From Paraburkholderia sp. BL21I4N1 (GTDB taxonomy: Bacteria > Pseudomonadota > Gammaproteobacteria > Burkholderiales > Burkholderiaceae): a DNA stretch of 64,000 nt. The notes beneath the pieces were generated by a model. It saw only the letters and a program-made list of their open reading frames with translations, ran no database searches and was not told where the DNA came from. Position 1 is the stretch's first letter; every line of letters begins with the position of its first letter. The stretch lies in the NCBI RefSeq assembly GCF_002973525.1, contig NZ_PVEN01000013.1, positions 62,001 through 126,000 on the forward strand, read 5' to 3'. Positions 25,705 to 35,545 of the stretch are shown here, one piece after another. Made by a program: the position numbers and the translations under genes.

Positions 25705-26448
25705 TTACAGATAGAACATCCGGTCTTCGTCCGACTTTGCCGGATGCGGCTCCGTCTCTTCACGGTCTTCATAAAACTTCAGCACGGCTTCGAGTACCTG
25801 GTCGGGATCGTCGATTACCTGCATCAGATCCATGTCGGTCGGATTGATCAGGCCCATGGGCGTAAGCGAATTCTTGAACCACGCGAGAAGGCCTTCCCAG
25901 AACTCGGCGCCGACCAGAATGATCGGCACGTGGCGCGACTTCTTGGTTTGAATCAGCGTGAGCACTTCGGCCAGTTCGTCCAGCGTGCCGAAGCCGCCCG
26001 GCATCACGATCACCGCGTCCGAGTTCTTCACGAACGTCACTTTGCGCGTGAAGAAATGACGGAAACGCAGCGAGATGTCCTGCCACTGATTGCCCGATTG
26101 CTCGTGCGGCAGTTCGATGTTCAGACCGACCGACGGCGCCTTACCGGCATGTGCGCCCTTGTTGGCCGCTTCCATGATGCCGGGGCCGCCGCCCGAGATC
26201 ACCGCGAAGCCTGCGTCCGACAGCTTGCGCGCGATTTGCGTGGCGAGTTTGTAGTACGGCGAGTTCGGTTTCAGCCGCGCTGAACCGTAGATGCTGACAG
26301 CCGGGCGAATCTCCGAGAGGTACTCGGTCGCCTCGATAAACTCTGCCATAATCGTGAACATCTGCCACGATGCGCGGGCCTTCTTAGCCGTAGCGCGCTC
26401 TTGATCTGCGAGTGATCGCAGACTCGGAATCACTTTTCTCTTAGTCAT
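25705..26448 (-). CDS. LOG-family Rossmann-fold protein (TIGR00730-like)
   Basis: 247 aa. PGGFGTLDELAEVLTLIQTKK is the LOG/lysine-decarboxylase-like motif, with SGGGPGIMEAANKGA upstream for nucleotide binding. LOG-type enzymes release free base from nucleoside 5'-monophosphates. This longer bacterial subtype (AEFIEATEYLSEIRPAVSIYGSAR) is widespread in proteobacteria. The ATG at 26448 is one base from the divergent polA ATG, leaving no room for promoters unless they lie inside the genes; an alternative start is Met-30 near 26361. Confidence 0.86.
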   Translation of the reverse strand: MTKRKVIPSLRSLADQERATAKKARASWQMFTIMAEFIEATEYLSEIRPAVSIYGSARLKPNSPYYKLATQIARKLSDAGFAVISGGGPGIMEAANKGAHAGKAPSVGLNIELPHEQSGNQWQDISLRFRHFFTRKVTFVKNSDAVIVMPGGFGTLDELAEVLTLIQTKKSRHVPIILVGAEFWEGLLAWFKNSLTPMGLINPTDMDLMQVIDDPDQVLEAVLKFYEDREETEPHPAKSDEDRMFYL

Positions 26449-26449
26449 A

Positions 26450-29191
26450 ATGCCTGAAGAACGAAGCCTTGAAGGTAAGACCCTGCTATTGGTCGACGGT
26501 TCGAGTTATCTGTACCGGGCCTACCATGCGATGCCTGATCTGCGCGGACCCGAGGGCGGTCCCACGGGTGCGCTCTACGGGATGATCAACATGCTGCGGC
26601 GCATGCGCAAGGAAGTCACAGCAGAGTATAGCGCGTGCGTGTTCGACGCCAAGGGCAAAACGTTTCGCGACGACTGGTATCCGGACTACAAGGCGAATCG
26701 TCCTTCCATGCCGGACGATCTGTCGCGTCAGATCGAGCCGATTCATGTGGCGGTGCGCGCGCTCGGCTGGCCGCTGCTCATGATCGAAGGCGTCGAAGCC
26801 GACGACGTGATCGGCACGCTCAGCACCGCAGCGGAACAGCGCGGCATGAACGTGATCGTGTCGACCGGGGACAAGGATCTGGCGCAGCTCGTGTCGGATC
26901 ATGTCACCCTCATCAATACGATGACGAACGAAAAGCTCGACCGTGCCGGCGTGATCGCCAAGTTCGGCGTGCCGCCGGAACGCATCATCGACTATCTCTC
27001 GCTGATCGGCGATACGGTCGACAACGTGCCGGGCGTCGAGAAGTGCGGGCCGAAAACCGCGCTCAAATGGCTCACGCAGTTCGATTCGCTCGATGGCATC
27101 GTCGCACACGCGGACGAAATCAAAGGTGCGGTAGGAGACAATCTGCGCCGTGCGCTCGATTTCCTGCCCATGGCGCGCAAACTCGTCACCGTCGACCGCC
27201 ATTGCAATCTGACCGAGCACATCGTGTCGATCGAGGAAAGCCTGCAAAGCAAACCGGAGTCGCGTGAGGAATTACGCGACGTGTTCGCGCGTCACGGCTT
27301 CAAGACCTGGCTGCGCGAAGTGGAAATCGCCGAGGTCGTGGAAGGTCCGCAAGTCGACGCGGAGCCGGCGTTGTCGGTGGATCACGAGCGGCACTACGAT
27401 ACCGTGCAGACGTGGGAGCAATTCGACGCATGGTTCGACAAGATCAACGCGGCCGAACTGACCTCGTTCGATACCGAAACCACGTCGCTCGATCCGATGA
27501 CGGCGCAGATCGTGGGCTTGTCGTTGTCGGTCGAGGCGGGGCGCGCGGCTTATGTGCCGCTCGCGCATCGCGGCCCGGACGCGCCCGTGCAATTGCCGCG
27601 CGACGAGGTGCTCGCCAGGCTCAAGCCGTGGCTCGAAAGCGTCGATCATAAGAAGGTCGGCCAGCATCTGAAGTACGACGAACAGGTACTTGCGAATTAC
27701 GGCATCGAAATGCGCGGCGTCGAGCACGACACGCTGCTGCAATCGTACGTGGTCGAATCGCACCGCACGCACGACATGGACAGCCTCGCGCTGCGTCATC
27801 TCGGCATCAAGACGATCAAATACGAAGAAGTCGCGGGCAAGGGCGCGGGTCAAATCGGTTTCGACGAAGTCGCGTTGGAGCAGGCAGCGGAATACGCGGC
27901 GGAAGACGCCGATATCACGTTGCGTCTGCATCAGGCTTTGTATCCGCAAGTGGCCGCGGAGAAAGCGCTCGAGTACGTGTACCGCGATATCGAACTGCCC
28001 ACCTCGCGCGTGTTGCGCAAGATGGAACGCACCGGCGTGCTGATCGACGCGGAAAAACTGCGCCTGCAGAGCACCGAAATCGCCGCGCGTCTGATTCAAC
28101 TGGAAGCCGAAGCGTATGTGCTGGCCGGCGGCGAATTCAATCTCGGCTCGCCGAAGCAGATCGGCCAGATCTTCTTCGAGAAGCTTGAGTTGCCGATCGT
28201 CAAGAAGACCCCGAGCGGCGCTCCGTCCACCGACGAAGAAGTGCTGCAAAAGCTCGCCGAAGACTATCCGCTGCCGAAGATCTTGCTGGAACATCGTGGT
28301 TTGTCGAAGCTCAAATCGACCTACACCGATAAGTTGCCGCGCATGGTCAACGCAAGCACGGGTCGCGTGCATACGAATTACGCGCAGGCCGTGGCGGTCA
28401 CCGGGCGTCTCGCTTCGAACGATCCGAACCTGCAGAACATTCCCGTGCGCACCGGCGAAGGCCGCCGTATTCGTGAGGCGTTCATCGCGCCGCCGGGCCA
28501 CAAGCTGGTGTCGGCGGATTATTCGCAGATCGAATTGCGCATCATGGCGCACATTTCCGGCGACGAATCGTTGCTGCGCGCCTTCTCGCAAGGGGAAGAC
28601 ATTCACCGTGCCACCGCGGCGGAAATCTTCAGCGTCACGCCGCTCGAAGTATCGAACGACCAGCGGCGTGTGGCCAAGGTCATCAACTTCGGCCTGATCT
28701 ACGGCATGAGCTCGTTCGGCCTCGCGTCGAACCTCGGCATTACGCGCGACGCCGCCAAGCTGTACATCGACCGCTATTTCGCGCGCTATCCGGGCGTGGC
28801 GCGTTATATGGACGAAACGCGGGTCAGCGCAAAGGCCAAGGGTTATGTGGAGACCGTATTCGGCCGTCGCCTGTGGCTGCCGGAAATCAACGGCGGCAAC
28901 GGTCCGCGCCGTCAGGCCGCCGAGCGCGCCGCGATTAACGCGCCGATGCAGGGCACGGCCGCCGACCTGATCAAGCTCTCCATGATCGCCGTGCAGAAGT
29001 GGATCGAAGAGTCGAAGATCGGCACGCGCATGATCATGCAGGTCCACGACGAACTGATTCTCGAAGTGCCGGACGCCGAATTGTCCGACGTGCGCAAGCG
29101 CTTGCCCGAGTTGATGTGCGGCGTCGCCGACCTGAGAGTGCCGCTGGTCGCCGAGGTCGGCGCCGGCCTGAACTGGGAAGAGGCGCATTGA
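26450..29191 (+). CDS. polA: DNA polymerase I
   Basis: 913 aa. N-terminal 5'-3' exonuclease (LLLVDGSSYLYRAYHAM; VEADDVIGTLS; STGDKDLAQLV), central 3'-5' exonuclease (FDTETTSLDPM; EYAAEDADITLRLH), C-terminal polymerase with motif A SADYSQIELRIMAHISGD, motif B RRVAKVINFGLIYGMSSFG and motif C MQVHDELILEVP. All catalytic residues of proofreading and polymerisation seem present. It functions in Okazaki processing and repair. The start lies one base from the divergent LOG gene. Confidence 0.97.
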   Translation: MPEERSLEGKTLLLVDGSSYLYRAYHAMPDLRGPEGGPTGALYGMINMLRRMRKEVTAEYSACVFDAKGKTFRDDWYPDYKANRPSMPDDLSRQIEPIHVAVRALGWPLLMIEGVEADDVIGTLSTAAEQRGMNVIVSTGDKDLAQLVSDHVTLINTMTNEKLDRAGVIAKFGVPPERIIDYLSLIGDTVDNVPGVEKCGPKTALKWLTQFDSLDGIVAHADEIKGAVGDNLRRALDFLPMARKLVTVDRHCNLTEHIVSIEESLQSKPESREELRDVFARHGFKTWLREVEIAEVVEGPQVDAEPALSVDHERHYDTVQTWEQFDAWFDKINAAELTSFDTETTSLDPMTAQIVGLSLSVEAGRAAYVPLAHRGPDAPVQLPRDEVLARLKPWLESVDHKKVGQHLKYDEQVLANYGIEMRGVEHDTLLQSYVVESHRTHDMDSLALRHLGIKTIKYEEVAGKGAGQIGFDEVALEQAAEYAAEDADITLRLHQALYPQVAAEKALEYVYRDIELPTSRVLRKMERTGVLIDAEKLRLQSTEIAARLIQLEAEAYVLAGGEFNLGSPKQIGQIFFEKLELPIVKKTPSGAPSTDEEVLQKLAEDYPLPKILLEHRGLSKLKSTYTDKLPRMVNASTGRVHTNYAQAVAVTGRLASNDPNLQNIPVRTGEGRRIREAFIAPPGHKLVSADYSQIELRIMAHISGDESLLRAFSQGEDIHRATAAEIFSVTPLEVSNDQRRVAKVINFGLIYGMSSFGLASNLGITRDAAKLYIDRYFARYPGVARYMDETRVSAKAKGYVETVFGRRLWLPEINGGNGPRRQAAERAAINAPMQGTAADLIKLSMIAVQKWIEESKIGTRMIMQVHDELILEVPDAELSDVRKRLPELMCGVADLRVPLVAEVGAGLNWEEAH

Positions 29192-29346
29192 CGCAGGTGT
29201 GACGGGAAGCGATATCGTCGTGCGCATGTCACATATGCGCATTGATAGCTTGTGACAACCCGTGATGCTCGCGGACAATCGCTGAAAGACGGCGCGTTAC
29301 GACGCGCCGTGCGACGCATAACCGATCAGCAAACACGGAGAGTTCA

Positions 29347-30696
29347 ATGCATCGATTTATCGTCGTTGGCGGGGGAGCGGGCGGGCTGGAATTAGCGACG
29401 CGTCTGGGCGATCGCTATGCGCCTCATAAGAACAAAGGCGGTGTGCGGGCGCAAGTCACGCTCGTCGACCGCAATCCCACGCACATCTGGAAACCGCTGC
29501 TGCATGAAGTGGCAGCCGGCAGCATGGACCCGTTCACGCAGGAACTCGAATATGCAGCGCAAGCGCGCTGGCATGGCTTCGAGTTTCAGCAGGGCGAACT
29601 GGCCGGTCTGGACCGTGCCAACAAGCGTCTCACGCTCAGCACCGTGCTCGACGACGACGGCGCCGAGTTGCTGCCCGAACGCGAACTCGAATATGACACG
29701 CTGATTATCGCGATTGGCAGCACCACGGCGTTCTTCGGCGTGAAAGGTGCGCCGGAGTTTTCGCTGGCGCTTGATACGGTCAGCCAGGCCGAGCGTTTCC
29801 GCAAACGTCTGATCGCAGCCTGCATGCGCGCCGAGCATCAGGTGCATGAGCCTGTGGAAGCGGTGCCGGACGTGGGTGTGCCCACCGAGCCGCGCATTCA
29901 GGTGGCGATTGTCGGCGGCGGCGCGACGGGCGTCGAACTGTCGGCGGAATTGCGCAACACCGCGCAGGTGTTGTCGGCGTACGGCTTGCATAAGCTCGAT
30001 CCGCGGCATGACGTCGGCATTGTGCTGATCGAAGCGGGGCCGCGTATTTTGCCGGCCTTGCAGGAACGTGTTTCGACAGCCACCGCCGAATTGCTCACCA
30101 AACTCGGCGTGAAGCTGATGATTGGCGAGACCGTGGCCGAAGTCGCGCCCGGCATGATTCGCACCGCGAGCGGTAAAACCGTGCGCGCCGATCTGACGGT
30201 GTGGGCGGCGGGCATCAAGGCGCCGGCGATTCTGAGCCAGCTCGACAGCTTGCCGGTCAATCGTCTGGGACAACTCGTGGTGCGCCGTACGCTGCAAACC
30301 GAGATCGACGACAACGTCTTCGCGCTCGGCGATTGCGCCGCGTGTCCGTGGCCCGGCAACGAACGTAACGTGCCGCCGCGCGCGCAGGCCGCTCACCAGC
30401 AGGCGAGCTTTCTGATGAAAGCGCTCGCCGCGCGGCTCGACAACAAGCCGCTGCCGGAATTTACCTATCGCGACTTCGGCTCGCTGGTGTCGTTGGGGCA
30501 TTTCAGCGCGGTCGGCAATCTGATGGGCGGGGTGATCGGCGGCAACATGCTGATCGAAGGGCTGTTCGCGCGGTTCATGTACATGTCGTTGTACCGGCTG
30601 CATATCGCCGCGTTGCACGGCTACGCGCGGATGGTGCTCGATACTTTCGCACACTGGTTGCGGCGTACCACGCTGCCGCGGGTCAAGCTGCACTAA
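29347..30696 (+). CDS. ndh: Type II NADH dehydrogenase / FAD-dependent oxidoreductase
   Basis: 449 aa. FAD-binding GGGAGGLELATRLG at the N-terminus, second Rossmann motif VGGGATGVELSAELR for NADH near residue 195, and the FALGDCAACPW motif. The C-terminal hydrophobic/amphipathic region (about 385-440) should bind the membrane. It transfers electrons from NADH to quinone without proton pumping. Start preceded by GGAGAG. Confidence 0.9.
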   Translation: MHRFIVVGGGAGGLELATRLGDRYAPHKNKGGVRAQVTLVDRNPTHIWKPLLHEVAAGSMDPFTQELEYAAQARWHGFEFQQGELAGLDRANKRLTLSTVLDDDGAELLPERELEYDTLIIAIGSTTAFFGVKGAPEFSLALDTVSQAERFRKRLIAACMRAEHQVHEPVEAVPDVGVPTEPRIQVAIVGGGATGVELSAELRNTAQVLSAYGLHKLDPRHDVGIVLIEAGPRILPALQERVSTATAELLTKLGVKLMIGETVAEVAPGMIRTASGKTVRADLTVWAAGIKAPAILSQLDSLPVNRLGQLVVRRTLQTEIDDNVFALGDCAACPWPGNERNVPPRAQAAHQQASFLMKALAARLDNKPLPEFTYRDFGSLVSLGHFSAVGNLMGGVIGGNMLIEGLFARFMYMSLYRLHIAALHGYARMVLDTFAHWLRRTTLPRVKLH

Positions 30697-30837
30697 AGGC
30701 AACGGCGGGCAAGGGCGGTTGCGAGGGCGGCGGATACTGCGGCCTTCGCGCCGCGAACGTTGCATCTGCAACGGGATGCGCGTCAGGCGTATCCTGATGA
30801 CTCCCTTACGCAATCTGACGTCATCACGGAGCGCCGC

Positions 30838-31710
30838 ATGCTGAAACCTGAGATCGACAGCCTGGTCCCGCACGTTCCCTTCAATCGACGCACCTTCATC
30901 AAAGCCGCGCTCGGCACCGGATTCGCGGCTGCCGTGCTGCCGGTGTCGGCGCAAACCATCCATACCGATAGCGACGGCCTGGAAGCCGGCGAGGTGGCCG
31001 TGCGCTCCGGCGACACGCTGGTGCCTGCTTACCGCGCGCAGCCGAAGGGCAAGACGCATCTGCCGGTTATCATCGTCGTGCATGAGATATTTGGCGTGCA
31101 CGAACATATTGCCGACGTGTGCCGGCGCTTTGCAAAGCAGGGTTATCTGGCGATTGCGCCGAATCTGTACGAACGGCAGGGCGACCCCACCGTTTATACG
31201 AGCATGCAGCAGCTCAACGAGCAGCTGGTCAGCAAGGTGCCCGACGATCAGGTGCTCGGCGATCTGGATGCGACGGTCGCCTGGGCGGGCGAGCATGGCG
31301 GCGATCTGAACCGGCTCGGCGTGAACGGCTTCTGTTGGGGTGGCCGGATCGCGTGGCTGTATGCGGAGCACAATCCGCGACTGAAGGCAGGTGTGGCCTG
31401 GTATGGTCGCGTGACGGGGCAGAAAACCGCGATGAACCCGGCGAATCCTCTCGACGAAGTGGCGCAGTTGCATGCGCCGATGCTTGGCTTATACGGGCGT
31501 CAGGATCAGAGCATTCCGCAGGACACGCTCGAGCAGATGAAGCAGGCCATCGCGCAGGGGCCGCAGGCGGGGCGTGGGTCGCAGTTCGTGGTGTATGACG
31601 ACGCGGGGCACGCGTTTTTCGCGGATTATCGACCGAGCTATAAGAAAGCCGATGCCGAGGATGGCTGGCGGCGGGCGTTGGTGTGGTTCAGGCAGCATGG
31701 CGTGGCGTGA
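30838..31710 (+). CDS. Tat-exported dienelactone hydrolase-family protein
   Basis: 290 aa. The N-terminus NRRTFIKAALGTGFAAAVLP is a twin-arginine signal. Then a dienelactone-hydrolase alpha/beta fold: catalytic Cys in GFCWGG (about residue 167), an Asp in GRQDQSIPQD and a His in DAGHAFFADYRPSY. The Cys nucleophile is the DLH type. Export by Tat means it acts in the periplasm, unlike classical cytoplasmic ClcD. Substrate unknown. The ATG at 30838 starts the signal; an upstream frame to 30760 has no homology. It ends at a shared bidirectional terminator. Confidence 0.85.
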   Translation: MLKPEIDSLVPHVPFNRRTFIKAALGTGFAAAVLPVSAQTIHTDSDGLEAGEVAVRSGDTLVPAYRAQPKGKTHLPVIIVVHEIFGVHEHIADVCRRFAKQGYLAIAPNLYERQGDPTVYTSMQQLNEQLVSKVPDDQVLGDLDATVAWAGEHGGDLNRLGVNGFCWGGRIAWLYAEHNPRLKAGVAWYGRVTGQKTAMNPANPLDEVAQLHAPMLGLYGRQDQSIPQDTLEQMKQAIAQGPQAGRGSQFVVYDDAGHAFFADYRPSYKKADAEDGWRRALVWFRQHGVA

Positions 31711-31736
31711 GGCGCGGAACTCGACGATACGATGAA

Positions 31737-31772
31737 AAAAGCCGTTGCCGCTTGACCGCGGCAACGGCTTTT
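31737..31772. terminator. Bidirectional terminator between the hydrolase and sulfurtransferase genes
   Basis: Perfect 14-bp stem AAAAGCCGTTGCCG / CGGCAACGGCTTTT with an 8-nt loop; run of T on both strands. Converging genes on each side share it. Confidence 0.9.
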
Positions 31773-31809
31773 GTTGTCAAACCAATCGGCAGCTCGCAGC
31801 GACTTCCGC

Positions 31810-32679
31810 TTAAGGATTCGGTCCGGTGCCGATCGGCCGCGTCGAGTCCGCGCTCCATTCGCTCCACGAGCCCGCGTACAACGCCGCGCCATGCAGACCG
31901 GCGACTTCCATCGCCACCGCATTGACGCACGCCGTCACGCCCGAGCCGCATTGCAGTACCACGTGTTCCGGCGACGTATCGCCCAGCAGCGCGTGGAATT
32001 CCTCACGCAAGGTATGCGCGGATTTGAAGCGGCCGTCGACGGTGAAGTTGTCTTTGAAGAAGCGGTTGAGCGCACCCGGGATATGGCCGCCGACGCGATC
32101 CAGCGTCTCGTTCTCGCCGCGATAGCGATCGGCCGCGCGGGCGTCGACCACCACGCGTTCCTTCGAGGCGAGATTGCGCTCGACTGTTTGCACATCGACT
32201 GTGACGGCCAGCGGCGCGGCCGCCTTGAAGTCGCCGGTATTTTGCGCCGGCACGTCTTGCGTCAGCGGCAGACCGGCGGCCTCCCAGGCCTGCAAGCCGC
32301 CGTCGAGCAGCGCGACCGCGTCATGTCCGAGCCAGCGCAACAGCCACCACGCCCGCGCGGCGTACATGCCGCCCTGCGAGTCATACGCGACAACCTGCTG
32401 CCCTTGCTTCAGCCCGCGCGACTCCAGCGTCTCCACGAGGCGCGCGCGATCCGGCAGCGGATGACGTCCGTTGGTACCGGTCTTCGGCCCCGACAGATCG
32501 CGATCGAGGTTCAGGTAATGCGCGCCCGGCAGATGCCCGGCCAGATAGGCTTTTTCGCCCGCTTCGGTGTCGGCCAGATCGAACCGGCAATCGATGACAA
32601 ACACGCTGCCCGGCGCAGCGGTGAGCCGTTCCGCGAGATTCGTCGCGGAGATCAGCGTGGTGTAGTGAGTGTGCGGCAT
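31810..32679 (-). CDS. Two-domain sulfurtransferase (3-mercaptopyruvate/thiosulfate type)
   Basis: 289 aa. Two rhodanese modules; the second has the active loop CGSGVTA (Cys about residue 240), the 3-mercaptopyruvate sulfurtransferase form (CGSGVTA versus CRKGVTA of rhodanese). The first module (VIDCRFDLAD...) is inactive. It resembles SseA. Acts in cyanide detoxification or sulfur transfer. Monocistronic. Confidence 0.9.
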   Translation of the reverse strand: MPHTHYTTLISATNLAERLTAAPGSVFVIDCRFDLADTEAGEKAYLAGHLPGAHYLNLDRDLSGPKTGTNGRHPLPDRARLVETLESRGLKQGQQVVAYDSQGGMYAARAWWLLRWLGHDAVALLDGGLQAWEAAGLPLTQDVPAQNTGDFKAAAPLAVTVDVQTVERNLASKERVVVDARAADRYRGENETLDRVGGHIPGALNRFFKDNFTVDGRFKSAHTLREEFHALLGDTSPEHVVLQCGSGVTACVNAVAMEVAGLHGAALYAGSWSEWSADSTRPIGTGPNP

Positions 32680-32769
32680 GACGTCTCCTTCATACGGGCG
32701 ATGGCGGCTCCGGTCGGCGGCATGACGCCGCGAGTGGATGGCCGAGCTATCCCGTTAGTCTAAACAAAA

Positions 32770-32793
32770 AAAGACGGACCGAAGTCCGTCTTT
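32770..32793 (-). terminator. Terminator of the Rieske oxygenase gene
   Basis: 10-bp stem AAAGACGGAC / GTCCGTCTTT, 4-nt loop reading TTCG on the minus strand, followed there by TTTTTTTGTTT. It lies about 70 bases beyond the oxygenase stop codon. Confidence 0.88.
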
Positions 32794-32860
32794 CCTTGTC
32801 TTGGAGTTGCTTATTGGCGCTGCCTGAGCTAAAGCGGATCACATCCTACTCAAACGCCGA

Positions 32861-33967
32861 TCAGATCGTGCCGAGCTCGCGCCGCAGGAACTCGTGGAAG
32901 TGTTGCATGCCGTCTTCCATCGGGCTCTGATACGGACCGACCTGCGACTCGCCACGGTTCATCAACGCGCGGCGGCCGGCGTCCATGCGTTCGGCGATTT
33001 CGTCGTCTTCGCTGGCCGTTTCCATATAGGCGGCGCGCTCGGCCTCGACGAACTCGCGTTCGAATAGCGCGATTTCCTCAGGGTAATAGAACTCCACCAC
33101 GTTGGTGGTTTTCTGCGGCCCGCGCGGAATCAACCACGACACCACCAGCACGTGCGGATACCACTCGATCATGATGCCCGGGTAGTACACCATCCAGATC
33201 GCGCCAAATTCGGGCGGGTTGCCGCCGCGGAAGCGCAGCACCTCGTCGTGCCACTTACGGTACGTCGGGCTGCCCGGCTGCTCGAGATCCTTGTGCACAC
33301 CAACGGTCTGGACGCTGTACCAGTCGCCGAATTCCCACGTCAGATCGTCGCAATTGACGAAGCTGCCGAGGCCCGGATGGAACGGCGCGACGTGGTAATC
33401 CTCCAGATAGACCTCGATAAAGGTCTTCCAGTTGTAGTTGCACTCGTGCACTTCGACGTGATCGAACATGAAGCCCGAAAAATCGAAGTGTTGGCTGGGA
33501 CCAAGGCGTGCAAGATCGCGCGCGACGTCACGCCCCTGCGCTTCGAACAGCAGGCCCTGCCAGTTCTGCAGCGGCGTGGCGCCCAGATTCAGACACGGGT
33601 TGTCCGCGAAATGCGGCGCGCCGAGGAGCTGACCGTTCAGGTCGTACGTCCAGCGATGCAGCGGGCAGACGATATTCTCCGTCTGGCCGCGGCCGTTGAG
33701 CATGATGGCTTGCCGGTGGCGGCATACGTTCGACAGCAGTTCGACTTGCGACTGCTGGTTACGGACGAGCACGCGCCCCTCGCTCTCGCTGGGCAAGGCA
33801 AAATAATTCCCCGCTTCGGGCACCATGAGATCGTGGCCGATGTAACGAGGACCTTTTTTGAAAAGGGTTTCGATTTCGCGCGTTAGAAGCGCTTCGTCAA
33901 AGTAAGCCGTGACTGGCAGCTGGCTGTGGACAGACCGCAACTGCAATGCATTGCTCAGATTGGACAT
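32861..33967 (-). CDS. Rieske-type aromatic ring-hydroxylating oxygenase alpha subunit
   Basis: 368 aa from the ATG at 33967 (GGGAGTGGGA upstream). Rieske [2Fe-2S] ligands CRH at about residue 79 and CPLH about 20 residues later; mononuclear iron ligands in EDYHVAPFHPG plus a later Asp. The protein is typical of the oxygenase alpha subunits of glycine-betaine, carnitine or aromatic demethylating families. No ferredoxin reductase gene is next to it. Substrate unknown. The open frame to 34129 contains no conserved sequence. Confidence 0.86.
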   Translation of the reverse strand: MSNLSNALQLRSVHSQLPVTAYFDEALLTREIETLFKKGPRYIGHDLMVPEAGNYFALPSESEGRVLVRNQQSQVELLSNVCRHRQAIMLNGRGQTENIVCPLHRWTYDLNGQLLGAPHFADNPCLNLGATPLQNWQGLLFEAQGRDVARDLARLGPSQHFDFSGFMFDHVEVHECNYNWKTFIEVYLEDYHVAPFHPGLGSFVNCDDLTWEFGDWYSVQTVGVHKDLEQPGSPTYRKWHDEVLRFRGGNPPEFGAIWMVYYPGIMIEWYPHVLVVSWLIPRGPQKTTNVVEFYYPEEIALFEREFVEAERAAYMETASEDDEIAERMDAGRRALMNRGESQVGPYQSPMEDGMQHFHEFLRRELGTI

Positions 33968-34275
33968 TCCCACTCCCGTGAAGACGTGAAAGCAGTGAAC
34001 AACCCAACCATCGAAGATTCGATTTAGGGAGCCGGCGATTATACCCGGTTCCCCTGGTCCGGGGCACGTAAGTAGTTCATTTGGATCAAAAATGTCGAAG
34101 AAGTTCGTGGTTTTTTGGCGCTGACCCAAGGATTCTTTTCTGCGACACTCGGGTGGCGCGTGCAGGGCAAGCGGAGGGTTAACGTAGGGGAAAGGCTCAG
34201 CGCAGGGTGGCGAGCGGATCGGAAATGTCGCTTTTGCCGTAGAATGTCCGACTTGTTTTAATTTTGCGACTATTC

Positions 34276-34584
34276 ATGGCGAAGACCGCATCGAAAGAGG
34301 CTGCTGCCGCGCCAGCTGAAGGCGTCGACACCACGCCGCTGCCCGAGAACTACGAGGCCGCCCAGGCGGAACTGGAAGGGCTGGTGGCACGCATGGAAAG
34401 CGGCAATCTCAGCCTCGAGGAGTCGCTGACCGCCTACCGGCGCGGCGCCGCGCTCGTGGCGTTTTGTCAGCAACAGCTCGAAAAGGTCGAGCAGCAAGTG
34501 CGCGTGCTCGACGGTGAGACGCTCAAACTGCTGCCCATGAATAGCGCAGGCACAGCCGCTACTGAGAGCGGGGACGACCTATGA
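34276..34584 (+). CDS. xseB: Exodeoxyribonuclease VII small subunit
   Basis: 102 aa. YEAAQAELEGLVARMESGNLSLEESLTAYRRGAALVAFCQQQLEKVEQQV (in pieces) is the XseB family core. It partners with XseA to degrade single-stranded DNA. Its stop overlaps the ispA start by 4 bases, as in many proteobacteria. Confidence 0.94.
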   Translation: MAKTASKEAAAAPAEGVDTTPLPENYEAAQAELEGLVARMESGNLSLEESLTAYRRGAALVAFCQQQLEKVEQQVRVLDGETLKLLPMNSAGTAATESGDDL

Positions 34585-35462
34585 CATTCGAACCATGGAT
34601 GCGCTCGGTACTCGAGCGCGTCGAAACGGCACTGGAACACTACCTGCCGACCGAGACCACCGAGCCGGCCAAACTGCATGAAGCCATGCGCTATGCGGTC
34701 TTGGGCGGCGGCAAGCGGGTTCGCCCGTTGCTGTGCCACGCGGCCGGCGAGCTGACCGGCGCGCGCGCCGAATGCCTCGATGCGGCGGCGGCGGCGCTGG
34801 AAATGATCCACGTGTATTCGCTTGTGCACGACGACATGCCCTGCATGGACGACGACGCGCTGCGGCGCGGCAAGCCCACGGTGCACGTCCAGTACGACGA
34901 AGCCACGGCGCTGCTGGTCGGCGACGCACTGCAGTCGCAGGCGTTCGTCGCGTTGACGTCGGACGTTCTGGCGCCGGCGCAGCAGGCTTCGCTCGTGCGT
35001 GAACTGGCGTTGGCGAGCGGCTCGATCGGCATGTGCGGCGGTCAGGCGATCGACCTGGACAGCGTCGGCCATACGCTGACGCGCAGCCAGCTCGAAACCA
35101 TGCACCGCATGAAAACCGGCGCGTTGCTGCGCGCCGCGGTGCGCATGGGCGCGCTGGCAGGCGAGACGCCGTCGGCGGACGCGATGCGTTCGCTGGACGC
35201 GTATTCGGCCGCTGTCGGCCTCGCGTTTCAGGTCGTCGACGATATTCTCGACGTCACGACCGACTCCGCGACGCTCGGCAAGACCGCAGGTAAAGACGCG
35301 AAGGACGGCAAGCCGACCTACGTGTCGATTATTGGGCTCGACGCCTCGCGCACGCTCGCGGCACAGCTGCGTAGCGACGCTCATGCTGCACTGGCGCCGT
35401 TTGGCGCACGCGCGCAGCGTCTTGCCGAATTGGCCGACCTGGTGGTGAACCGGGTTAGCTGA
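34581..35462 (+). CDS. ispA: Farnesyl diphosphate synthase
   Basis: 293 aa. First Asp-rich motif DDMPCMDDDALRRG (FARM, about residues 85-98) and second DDILDVTTDSATLGKTAGKD (SARM) near residue 220. It condenses DMAPP/GPP with IPP to FPP. Coupled to xseB and followed within about 80 bases by dxs, giving the common xseB-ispA-dxs set. Confidence 0.95.
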   Translation: MTFEPWMRSVLERVETALEHYLPTETTEPAKLHEAMRYAVLGGGKRVRPLLCHAAGELTGARAECLDAAAAALEMIHVYSLVHDDMPCMDDDALRRGKPTVHVQYDEATALLVGDALQSQAFVALTSDVLAPAQQASLVRELALASGSIGMCGGQAIDLDSVGHTLTRSQLETMHRMKTGALLRAAVRMGALAGETPSADAMRSLDAYSAAVGLAFQVVDDILDVTTDSATLGKTAGKDAKDGKPTYVSIIGLDASRTLAAQLRSDAHAALAPFGARAQRLAELADLVVNRVS

Positions 35463-35545
35463 ACGCGAAAGCCCGCCGCCGCGCATCTTTCCCCAGGTGC
35501 ATGTATGAAGTGCGGGCGCGTAAGTTTTCCTACAATGGAACGACG

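Noticed and set aside
27272..29278. 668-aa open frame antisense to polA
   Set aside because: Mirror of a GC-biased gene; no domain, no ribosome site.
29392..31473. 693-aa open frame antisense to the NADH dehydrogenase and hydrolase genes
   Set aside because: Spans two real genes and their gap; Arg/His-rich shadow.
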